Below, one piece after another: positions 56,248 through 64,000 of a stretch of DNA of 64,000 nt (within the stretch, counting starts at the first letter, position 1; each line of letters begins with the position of its first letter). Under the pieces are notes generated by a model that was not told the DNA's origin, searched no databases, and saw only the letters and a list, made by a program, of their open reading frames with translations. A program made the position numbers and the translations under genes. The stretch comes from Macrostomum hystrix (Eukaryota > Platyhelminthes > Macrostomidae). The stretch spans positions 4,421,501 through 4,485,500 of the forward strand of contig CATNEN010000029.1 of the NCBI GenBank assembly GCA_950097015.1, read 5' to 3'.

Positions 56248-56750
56248 GCCCAGACACTCCGCAGTGCCGGCCGCCTCCATCGGCCAAAGAATTTCAACCG
56301 GCCCGTCTAATCCTCACCCAACTTGGCCTGCTGGACACCGCCTGCACTCTGGACGTATCAACTCAGGAGTTCTTTGACCAGCTTAACGAACTGGACGGCC
56401 TGCCGGTTCGCAGTCTGCACCCGGCGGCCCTCTATTATGTGCCGCGTGGCGCCTGCGGCGGCGACCCTGATCGGCTACTGTCAGCCGGCGTTGCCACCTC
56501 CGCCGATTTCGCCAGCTTCTGCCGGGGCCTCGGCTGGTCGCCGGCCAATCTACCCGGCAACGTGGCCTACTGGTCGGACGCTGTGGCCGAGGTTGTGTTT
56601 CACCGTCCCGCAGGACGGCCGCTGGACCAAAGCCAGCCGGTTCTAGTCTGGCTGGAGGACGCCGAGGACAGGGTCGCTTTCCCCACCGAGGCGCTGTGTC
56701 CGCGTGCTGATCCTCTAGTGTTTTTGGCGTGCAGCGATCGGCTGTTGAAG
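56248..56750 (+). CDS. RALGAPB: RALGAPB exon 8
   Basis: Acceptor TTCTCTGCAG|GCCCAG, phase 1 in. It encodes CRPPPSAKEFQPARLILTQL + GLL, aligning with family [23 protein letters not shown]. Then FFDQLNELDGLPVRSL..ALYYVPRG, FASFCRGLGWSPANLPG and VAYWSDAVAEVVFHRP follow, each with a clear counterpart, and PVLVWLEDAEDRVAFP. Donor TTGAAG|GTTTCT at 56751 is weak but in phase. Confidence 0.92.
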
Positions 56751-56754
56751 GTTT

Positions 56755-57105
56755 CTGCTTCTCCTTGTCTCTTATTGGCTGGTCTAGCAATCCACTCGAT
56801 ACCTTCGTCTCATTTTAGCTGGTATAGCAATCCACTCGATACCTTCGTCTCATTTTAGCTGGTCTAGCAATCCACTCGATACCTTCGTCTCATATTGGCT
56901 GGTCTAGCAATCCACTCGATAAGCAATCAGCAATCGTCTAGCAATCAATCCGTCTCTCATAGGCTAGTCTAGCAATCCACTTGATCTCTTCGCTTCTTAT
57001 TGGCTAGTTTAGCAATCCACTCGACATATTCGTCTCATATTGGCTGGTTTAGCAATCCATTCGATCTCTTCGACTCTCATAGGCTAGTCTAGCAATCCAT
57101 CCATC
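56755..57105. repeat. About 40-bp imperfect tandem array, RALGAPB intron 8
   Basis: Unit GGCTGGTCTAGCAATCCACT + CGATACCTTCGTCTCATATT, about eight diverged copies, starting within about 20 nt of the exon 8 donor and ending 25 nt from the exon 9 acceptor, so it makes up nearly the whole intron. Confidence 0.9.
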
Positions 57106-57131
57106 TCCCTTACACTGGCCCGAACCCTCAG

Positions 57132-57464
57132 GTGTTGGAAGTGTCCATGGGTCCGAAGTCCAACTGGAAGGCTGCGGCTCCGTCAGATTTCGCTCCGCCG
57201 CTGCTGAAAGGCCTGGTTGTGCCGCTTCGCACGGCGCCCTGCCTGGCCCGCCAGGCCATCCTAAACTGGTCGGCCAGGCGCCGGTTGCACGCGGCGCCAG
57301 GCCCCGGCCACGGCGAGCCGTTTCCGCACGCTATTCGTCAGCGAAAGATTCAAGAGATTCTACGCAGCGGCGAGTCTGTCAAAGGCGACTCCCTGCTGCT
57401 GATGCTGATGCGGGCGCCCGACTCCGCGGCTGAGCGCGGCGCTGCCTCCCTTAGACTAGAATAA
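57132..57464 (+). CDS. RALGAPB: RALGAPB exon 9 (C-terminus)
   Basis: Acceptor AACCCTCAG|GTGTTG, phase 0, to TAA at 57462-57464. It encodes VLEVSMGPKSNWK, PPLLKGLVVPLRTAPCLARQ, ILNWSARRR and IRQRKIQEILRSGESV. The last matches the family VRRKQKITDIVNKYR basic tail after FLVRQTVINICRRKR. No AATAAA was found close after the stop. Confidence 0.9.
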   Translation: MLEVSMGPKSNWKAAAPSDFAPPLLKGLVVPLRTAPCLARQAILNWSARRRLHAAPGPGHGEPFPHAIRQRKIQEILRSGESVKGDSLLLMLMRAPDSAAERGAASLRLE

Positions 57465-57574
57465 TCGGTTGTTTTGATATCTAAAATTCAAATTCGCGCA
57501 AAAAATGTCTCTTTTTTTCCGGATATCCATAAGTTAAACGAAAAATAACATTTTAATTTTCTTACTAAATATCC

Positions 57575-57640
57575 AGGATTATAAAAGTGAAAACTCTGTC
57601 TGTCTGTCTGTCTGTGTGTGTGTGTGTGTGTGTGTGTGCA
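57575..57640. repeat. (CTGT)n/(TG)n run at the 5' part of a Helitron-like element
   Basis: GTGAAAACTCTGTCTGTCTG then TGTG repeats, followed by CGCCGAAACCGCTGAACC. A CTGT run followed by a GACGCCGAAACCGCTGAACC-type segment is common at the 5' end of invertebrate Helitrons. Exact terminus unresolved. Confidence 0.55.
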
Positions 57641-58130
57641 ACCTTTTGTCTTTATAGACGCCGAAACCGCTGAACCAAATCGCACCAAACTTTGCACATA
57701 CCTTAAACCACCTACGCTGAGTGCAATAGGCTACTCAAATTCCCGAAAAATCATTTCCTTCCTGCTCAAAAGTGCAAAAAACTGCTCAAAAATCGTCAAA
57801 AAATCACTCAATTCGACATATCGTCGCCCCACTTTGTCAGATTTTCTCCAAATTTGATCCACTTACACTTTACATGTTTTCCAACAATGCTGTCAATTTT
57901 GAACATCTCTACTCAATCCAGAGCAAAGCTGCATCATCTCAAAGTGAGTCACTTTTTGTTTTCCGAGGACAGCCACCCCAACTCCCCTTCGCCACTCTGC
58001 GGGCCAAATTTTATTACAGCCACCCCCTCCCTTCCCCGGGCGCCGAAGCCCCAGACTGTACATTGTATTTCAAGCCGTGAATGTACACAGCCCAAACCCC
58101 TAGACTGTCTACTGGCCCCCAAGCAGCACT
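57640..58130 (+). mobile_element. Helitron-like 5' non-coding region
   Basis: Links the CTGT run to the helicase remnant. It is C/A-rich with CCAAATCGCACCAAACTTTG and no intact frame. The Rep domain and helicase N-terminal motifs expected here are missing, so an internal deletion is likely. Confidence 0.5.
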
Positions 58131-58138
58131 GAGACTGA

Positions 58139-59188
58139 GTGCGGTGGCGTCCCAGTGCGCAGGGCTCTCCGGTCGATATTTCTCTCCAGCCAGCCTGGGA
58201 TAGAAGAAAGAGAGAGGCTGGCGATCAACTGATGGGTGGTGTCACTCTGCTGCTGTCTGGAGACTTTAGACAGACGCTGCCTGTGATTCCGCGTGGCACT
58301 CCTGCTGATGAGATTAATGCTTGCCTAAAATCATCTCACCTGTGGCCATCGGTTGTGAAGTTGCACCTACGAACGAACATGAGAGCTACAATTCAAGGAG
58401 ACGAAACAGCTCATGAGTTCTCTGCCAATCTATTGCGAATCGGCAATGGTCTGCTGGAGATTAGCACCGAGGATGGGCAGTCATCGATCGCTACAATCGG
58501 AAACATTGTGCAGTCAGTGCAGGAGCTCAAGGCAAAAGTTTACCCGAACCTGATGGTTCGATATGCTGACGTTGACTGGCTGTCAGAGAGGGCAATTCTG
58601 TGTCCTAGAAATGATGCCGCCAACGAAATTAACTACCAACTGCTTCAGGAGTTGCCAGGTGCAGTTTTCACCTACAAGTCAATTGATACAACGTTGACTG
58701 ATGACACCGCTGTGGAGTATCCTGTTGAGTTTCTGAACTCTCTAGATCCTCCTGGAACTCCATCGCACAACTTGCAGCTGAAAGTTGGGGCACCAATTAT
58801 GCTCCTCCGCAACCTGAATGCGCCAAGGCTGTGTAACGGCACCAGACTGATAGTCAGGCGGCTCTTCCCACACGTGATTGAGGCCACGATAATGACTGGA
58901 TCTGGCAGAGGAGAGTCTGTGTTCGTTCCCCGGATTCCAATTATCCCCACGGACCTGCCATTTCAGTTCAAGCGACTGCAGTTCCCTGTGAGAGTGTGCT
59001 TTGCGATGACTATTAACAAGGCTCAGGGACAGTCGCTGAAGGTGGCTGGCATCAACCTGGAGACTCCTTGCTTCTCGCATGGGCAGCTTTATGTCGCCTG
59101 CTCCCGTGTTGGAACTCCAGCTGGCCTATTCATTTTCGCACCAAGGGGAAGAACGAAGAATGTGGTGTATCCCCAGGCCTTGAGGTGA
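58139..59188 (+). pseudogene. Helitron PIF1-like helicase, C-terminal part
   Basis: An open frame of about 350 codons ending at TGA 59186-59188. Residues from about 34 read GGVTLLLSGDFRQTLPVIPR, the helicase motif III region, then LHLRTNMRA, YADVDWLSERAILCPRND, LKVGAPIMLLRNLNAPRLCN + GTRL, FVPRIPIIP, FAMTINKAQGQSL and HGQLYVACSRVGTP. These are standard C-terminal motifs of Helitron helicases. The Walker A and DE motifs, and the Rep endonuclease, are absent. The frame is long and intact, implying recent loss rather than old decay. It sits in the same orientation, just 3' of RALGAPB. Confidence 0.88.
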
Positions 59189-59332
59189 CTCGCAAGCAAT
59201 TAATAGAAAAGTAGTCACGAATTGACCTTGACCTGTCTAACTCTGAACTCTGAAACAGTTTAATTTTGTTTCTTTGACATTGTTATTGTTATGCCATGGC
59301 TATTTTCCTTATGTATACGCGTGTACATGCAT

Positions 59333-59623
59333 ACTGTATACAGAGGCAGATTTAGGGGGGGGCGGGGGGCAGTCCCCCCCCCCAAATTTTAATCATGGGA
59401 ATAAGATGCCGCCCCACCAGGGGCGCCAGTCGCAGCACTGGCGCCCCTTTTCGGCCGCTGGCGCCCCTTTTTCAGCCGCTGGCTCCCGTTTTTCAGCCGC
59501 TGGCGCCCTTTCTTGGCTCCTGGCGCCCTTTTTCGGCTGCTGGCACCCCCTCTGTGATTCTCATGGCGCTCCCCTGACAGACCGCCCCAAAACAAAATTC
59601 CTGGATCTGCCACTGACTGTATA
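59333..59623. mobile_element. hAT-type MITE, 275 bp, with 8-bp target duplication
   Basis: The element spans 59341-59615. Its ends CAGAGGCAGATTTAGG and the inverted CCTGGATCTGCCACTG match at 13 of 16 positions. The 8-bp direct repeat ACTGTATA flanks it exactly (59333-59340 and 59616-59623), as expected for hAT insertion. Inside are a G-run/C-run hairpin (about 59354-59384) and about five degenerate 21-bp units with CCGCTGGCGCCC. No transposase. A young insertion. Confidence 0.9.
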
Positions 59624-59624
59624 G

Positions 59625-59865
59625 AGGAGTGGCTAAGAGACATGTTTCTAAAGAAGTAATCAAGAGGGTGCTGTTTGGATAAACTTTTCACTTATTTTTT
59701 ACTTAAAACGCCCTTAAACAAACTCTTCACTTTTCATTAATGCAGTAAATAAATAAATGGTGACCTTCACTATAAAGTTAATACAGAGACGTGAATTGCT
59801 TACTGCTTTGCTTTAAATTTCTGCCCCAAAAACAACGGGCAAAAAAAGCTAGTCCAGGATTATAA
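59625..59865. other. Short non-coding stretch, nothing recognised
   Basis: May include the lost 3' end of the Helitron; no CTRR plus hairpin could be placed. Confidence 0.4.
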
Positions 59866-59867
59866 GT

Positions 59868-60425
59868 AGGACTACCAAGCCATTTTGCCACTCGTTTTTA
59901 ATGCAAATTCCCCCTAAAATAATTGGCAGCGCTTGAATGCTAACAGCGTTGGGTGGTGACTGATTGGTTGACAGACTAGGCGATGGTGTCCTGTGGTTGA
60001 GCTGCGCCTAATATTTAAGTTTGAGCAGTGAAATTGGAAAAATTCTCGTCAGGGTGTCCATAGTGCCCTAGTTCCACCTGTTTTAGCTCTTGAAGGTTTA
60101 GCGAATCCGTCTAGATAAAGGGTAGGTGACCACAGAAGACGGAGATGATGCAGGCACATTCGGGTGACATGCTCATAAATTTTCAAGGCCTGTCAAGGCC
60201 GCGCTGAGGCGCAGTGCTAATTAGTGTATAGGGGTGTATGAGATACACAAGCGATTTTGGGAAAAATCTGACCTTCGGCCTGAACCATTGAATATCTCGA
60301 CGGTCCGAAGAGCTGGCGACTTGATTCTTATTTCAGAAGATGCGCAACAAAAAGTTGGCCCGTGTTCTTGAGTTTCGTGTTCTTGACTCACATTGCTCCG
60401 TTCTGGTGCAGCCTATGAATTGTCA
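59868..60425 (-). mobile_element. Dispersed repeat family C, minus-strand copy
   Basis: Reverse-complement match to 41983-42540 over its full length, including the starting CAGAACGGAGCAATG, the CCGTCGAGATATTCAATGG segment, the degenerate RNase H end and the tail AAAATGGCTTGGTAGTCCTA. The matching ends define an element of about 555 bp. Confidence 0.7.
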
Positions 60426-60429
60426 AGGG

Positions 60430-60960
60430 GATTTCTGTATTAAAAATAGTATAGATTTGTTAAAAATCGTTGATATTAATTTTGGCGCGAATTTAAAATC
60501 CAATTATTCTTGTCTAAACACGGCAATTTAGTTAGGCTTATAAATTTGGGCTGGAAATGTTACTCCTGCATTCCTCTTGTTGCATGTTGCTCATAATATG
60601 TATTATAGAATTATGACTCAGGATTGAAACTAGAACTTTGTTTATTATGCGATATTAGAGTTGAAAAAAGCAAAAGTAAAAACACAGTTTGTTAGTTGGA
60701 CTGTCTTATAGAAATCTAATATTTATTCGGGCGTAGTGCTTGAGTCCTGTACTCAATATTCACTCAATCAATTGTTCGCTAATATCTCGGCTGTATCTCA
60801 TAAGTGCTTTAGTATTTAATTTTGCATCATATGCCATGTCCTGAAAATCCTGAAATATTTATTTTCCTTTAAAAATACTTTAGTTAATTTATATCACGCC
60901 AGAGCTTTACTATTCTAAGTTAAATCGTTTGCGATATAAGCAAAGTAACGAAAGCAAATC
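60430..60960. other. AT-rich sequence, nothing recognised
   Basis: No repeat or coding support. Confidence 0.5.
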
Positions 60961-60964
60961 CGCC

Positions 60965-61708
60965 CAAGAAACTGCCCAGATCTTATCAGTTTCCTGAGCT
61001 TTTATATATTCGGAATCCGCCCAAGAAACTGCCGAGATCTCATCTGTTTCCGGAGCTTTTATATATTCGGAATCTGCCCAAGAAACTGCTGAGATCTTAT
61101 CTGTTTCCGGAGCTTTTATATATTCGGAATCCGCCCAAGAAACTGCCGAGATCTCATCTGTTTCCGGAGCTTTTATATATTCGGAATCCGCCCAAGAAAC
61201 TGCTGAGATCTTATCTGTTTCCGGAGCTTTTATATATTCGGAATCTGCCCAAGAAACTGCTGAGATCTTATCTGTTTCCGGAGCTTTTATATATTCGGAA
61301 TCCGCCCAAGAAACTGCCGAGATCTCATCTGTTTCCGGAGCTTTTATATATTCGGAATCTGCCCAAGAAACTGCTGAGATCTTATCTGTTTCCGGAGCTT
61401 TTATATATTCGGAATCCGCCCAAGAAACTGCCGAGATCTCATCTGTTTCCGGAGCTTTTATATATTCGGAATCCGCCCAAGAAACTGCCGAGATCTCATC
61501 TGTTTCCGGAGCTTTTATATATTCGGAATCCGCCCAAGAAACTGCTGAGATCTTATCTGTTTCCGGAGCTTTTATATATTCGGAATCCGCCCAAGAAACT
61601 GCCGAGATCTCATCTGTTTCCGGAGCTTTTATATATTCGGAATCCGCCCAAGAAACTGCTGAGATCTTATCTGTTTCCGGAGCTTTTATATATTCGGAAT
61701 CCGCCCCA
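60965..61708. repeat. 57-bp tandem array, 13 copies
   Basis: Unit TCCGCCCAAGAAACTGCC + GAGATCTCATCTGTTTCCGG + AGCTTTTATATATTCGGAA. Two main variants (CTGCCGAGATCTCATC and CTGCTGAGATCTTATC) alternate. Each unit contains TTTATATATTC. Confidence 0.98.
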
Positions 61709-61709
61709 A

Positions 61710-62278
61710 CGATTAGACAAGTGTGGGATCTTTCCTAAATTTAAATTATTATTATTTTATCTATAAAGAAATTATGTATCGCGTGCAATAGTAACGCATT
61801 ATTTAAATATTTTTTCTGTACTTTGGTGTATTACGTAATATTGGAACTGTTATCTCTCTGTCTCAAATATCTCAAGTATCGAGTAGCTAGAACCTTGTTT
61901 CGGTCATTCCAATTCTGACCCGTAATTAAATAGCTATAGCTACTAATACTACTAACACGAGTAGCTGAGTATGCACTAACAAATATTCTTTTTATCTATT
62001 CGTCTAATGCGAAATACAACTACGCGGATTGTTAAACTGCACAGATTAAAATTGGTATTTTTTTTAACTGCCATTTGTGATTATGAAGCTTTTTCACTAC
62101 TTCGAAATGTGAAACTGGACTGGAACTCTTTGAATGTTGAAACAATTTTCTTTTTTCTTTATTTCGTCAGTCACGAATGTACTCTTCTCAATGCGCGAGA
62201 TAGTATAATTAATTCATTCAAAGCAAAGAATCGGAATTTCTAAAATAATTCAAATCCTGAGCTGTGGGTGTCAATTTG
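61710..62278. other. AT-rich sequence, nothing recognised
   Basis: A plus-strand frame at 62007-62243 is short and has no domain. Confidence 0.4.
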
Positions 62279-62279
62279 A

Positions 62280-62912
62280 CATTGCCATTAGCTTCAGGTG
62301 TTAAGTTGACGATATTCATTAGCTTCAGGTGTTAAGTTGACGATATTCATTAGCTTCAGGTGTTAAGTTGACGATATCCATTAGCTTCAGGTGTTAAGTT
62401 GACGATATTCATTAGCTTCAGGTGTTAAGTTGACGATATTCATTAGCTTCAGGTTTCAAGTTGACGATATCCATTAGCTTCAGGTTTCAAGTTGACGATA
62501 TTCATTAGCTTCAGGTTTCAAGTTGACGATATCCATTAGCTTCAGGTTTCAAGTTGACGATATCCATTAGCTTCAGGTTTCAAGTTGACGATATCCATTA
62601 GCTTCAGGTTTCAAGTTGACGATATCCATTAGCTTCAGGTTTCAAGTTGACGATATCCATTAGCTTCAGGTTTCAAGTTGACGATATCCATTAGCTTCAG
62701 GTTTCAAGTTGACGATATCCATTAGCTTCAGGTTTCAAGTTGACGATATCCATTAGCTTCAGGTTTCAAGTTGACGATATCCATTAGCTTCAGGTTTCAA
62801 GTTGACGATATCCATTAGCTTCAGGTTTCAAGTTGACGATATCCATTAGCTTCAGGTTTCAAGTTGACGATATTCATTAGCTTCAGGTTTCAAGTTGACG
62901 ATATTCATTATC
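62280..62912. repeat. 31/32-bp tandem array, about 20 copies
   Basis: Unit TTAGCTTCAGGTTTCAAGTT + GACGATATCCA. The first five or so units have GTGTTAAG and mostly ATTCA; later ones have GTTTCAAG and mostly ATCCA, with ATTCA again at the right edge. Confidence 0.97.
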
Positions 62913-62914
62913 TA

Positions 62915-63345
62915 TTTATTATTTATCATTTACTATTTTTATAACCAAAAGACTATATACTATCTATTAGCGGACTAATTAAATGCCAATAAAACTCAAT
63001 CCATGATTTAATTCTATCGATGCCATACTCTAACACCTGTCTGGATCCTTTCAAGCACTTCCTGATACAGGGGATGAGGGGACACTGAGAGTTTTAAAAA
63101 TCCTCACTGGAAGCTTCGAAAATGGCTTATTGTTTTCGCCCTTACAGTTTTGCACCAAATTTGGCCATCTGCATTAAAGGTGTTGCGCACAGGTGTAGAC
63201 CCTCGCGCTGTTGTCAAGTGGCTGGCGGCGTTCTTGTTTAAAGCCGCCCAGTCCTGATAATGAAACAGTATCTGCGGCTCGCAGAGATATATAATCCAGG
63301 AACTGAAATTCGAGAATTCCGGGTTTTGACGCCTGTATTCTGTTT
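62915..63345. other. Unique sequence, nothing recognised
   Basis: No supported exon or element. Confidence 0.4.
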
Positions 63346-63349
63346 TTAG

Positions 63350-64000
63350 ATACTATTCCCAGATCCTCAGATTGTGTCAGCTTCATTCCCAGATCCTCAG
63401 ATTGTGTCAGCTTCATTCCCAGATCCTCAGATTGTGTCTGCTTCATTCCCAGATCCTCAGATTGTGTCTGCTTCATTCCCAGATCCTCAGATTGTGTCTG
63501 CTTCATTCCCAGATCCTCAGATTGTGTCAGCTTCATTCCCAGATCCTCAGATTGTGTCTGCTTCATTCCCAGATCCTCACCATTGTGTCTGCTTCCTTCC
63601 CAGATCCTCAGATTGTGTCAGCTTCATTCCCAGATCCTCAGATTGTGTCTGCTTCATTCCCAGATCCTCAGATTGTGTCAGCTTCATTCCCAGATCCTCA
63701 GATTGTGTCTGCTTCATTCCCAGATCCTCAGATTGTGTCAGCTTCATTCCCAGATCCTCAGATTGTGTCAGCTTCATTCCCAGATCCTCAGATTGTGTCT
63801 GCTTCATTCCCAGATCCTCAGATTGTGTCTGCTTCATTCCCAGGTCCTCAGATTGTGTTTGCTTCATTCCCAGATCCTCAGATTGTGTCTGCTTCATTCC
63901 CAGATCCTCAGATTGTGTCAGCTTCATTCCCAGATCCTCAGATTGTGTCTGCTTCATTCCCAGATCCTCAGATTGTGTCTGCTTCATTCCCAGATCCTCA
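63350..64000. repeat. 30-bp tandem array, runs off the right edge
   Basis: Unit ATTCCCAGATCCTCAGATTG + TGTCTGCTTC (or TGTCAGCTTC), at least 21 copies. One irregular unit (TCACCATTGTG) lies at 63578. Minus-strand frames across it are by-products of the repeat. Confidence 0.97.

Larger units (their letters stand above)
47585..57464 (+). other. RALGAPB: RALGAPB gene, apparently complete
   Basis: Gene-level entry. Nine plus-strand exons with GT..AG junctions and consistent phases give about 1,273 residues (human about 1,494). The product is the beta subunit of the RalGAP complex. It is non-catalytic itself, but it binds and stabilises the alpha subunit that inactivates RalA/RalB GTPases, so it acts in vesicle traffic, exocytosis and mTORC1-linked signalling. 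Conservation runs along the whole length, from MYESWESL near the start to the C-terminal basic RQRKIQEIL. Introns 1, 6, 7 and 8 carry tandem arrays; a Helitron remnant starts about 110 bp after the stop. Confidence 0.93.

Noticed and set aside
63174-63987. Minus-strand frames with a repeated MKQTQSEDLG motif
   Set aside because: By-product of a 30-bp array; no start context, splice or composition support for a gene.

Overview
The window is eukaryotic. It has introns with GT..AG boundaries, tRNA-derived SINEs, retrotransposon fossils, a Helitron helicase remnant and many long tandem-repeat arrays; there are no operons. Two conserved animal genes can be read. The GC-rich exons, AT-richer non-coding DNA and very high simple/tandem repeat load fit an invertebrate, possibly a free-living flatworm such as a macrostomid. 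That assignment is inference only; nothing in the sequence names the species.

Minus strand, about 36.5 to 3.0 kb: the 3' two-thirds of a dystrophin-family gene. Sixteen phase-compatible exons, including a 24-nt microexon, encode spectrin-like coiled coils, glutamine-rich hinges, a WW domain, the dystrophin EF-hand region and a ZZ zinc finger, about 1,760 residues in all. A separate exon starting with ATG at 16306 has the right phase to be an alternative first exon of a short isoform. No actin-binding CH domains are seen, and the last C-terminal exons (distal coiled coil) are not found to the left.

Plus strand, 47.6 to 57.5 kb: an apparently complete RALGAPB gene (Ral GTPase-activating protein, beta subunit). 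It has nine core exons, about 1,273 aa, plus one possible cassette exon. The two genes face away from each other across about 11 kb that holds SINEs, a tandem array and a degenerate Ty3/gypsy reverse transcriptase.

The rest is repeats. SINE families A and B occur at 1.0-1.9, 6.6, 13.0, 17.1, 37.8, 40.3-40.6 and 49.3 kb. Non-LTR retrotransposon tails lie at 9.1-9.5, 20.3-21.1, 42.0-42.5 and 59.9-60.4 kb. A Helitron helicase remnant lies at 57.6-59.2 kb, and a 275-bp hAT MITE with a perfect 8-bp target duplication at 59.34-59.62 kb. More than 25 tandem arrays with units of 4 to 57 bp are present.

The most unusual pattern is positional. In both genes many arrays begin within about 5 to 60 nt of a splice site, mostly just downstream of 5' splice sites. 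Two complementary 12-bp arrays in opposite orientation flank a pair of dystrophin exons whose joint removal keeps the reading frame. I found no clear evidence of a wholly new gene system; the repeat architecture around splice sites is the best candidate for something undescribed.
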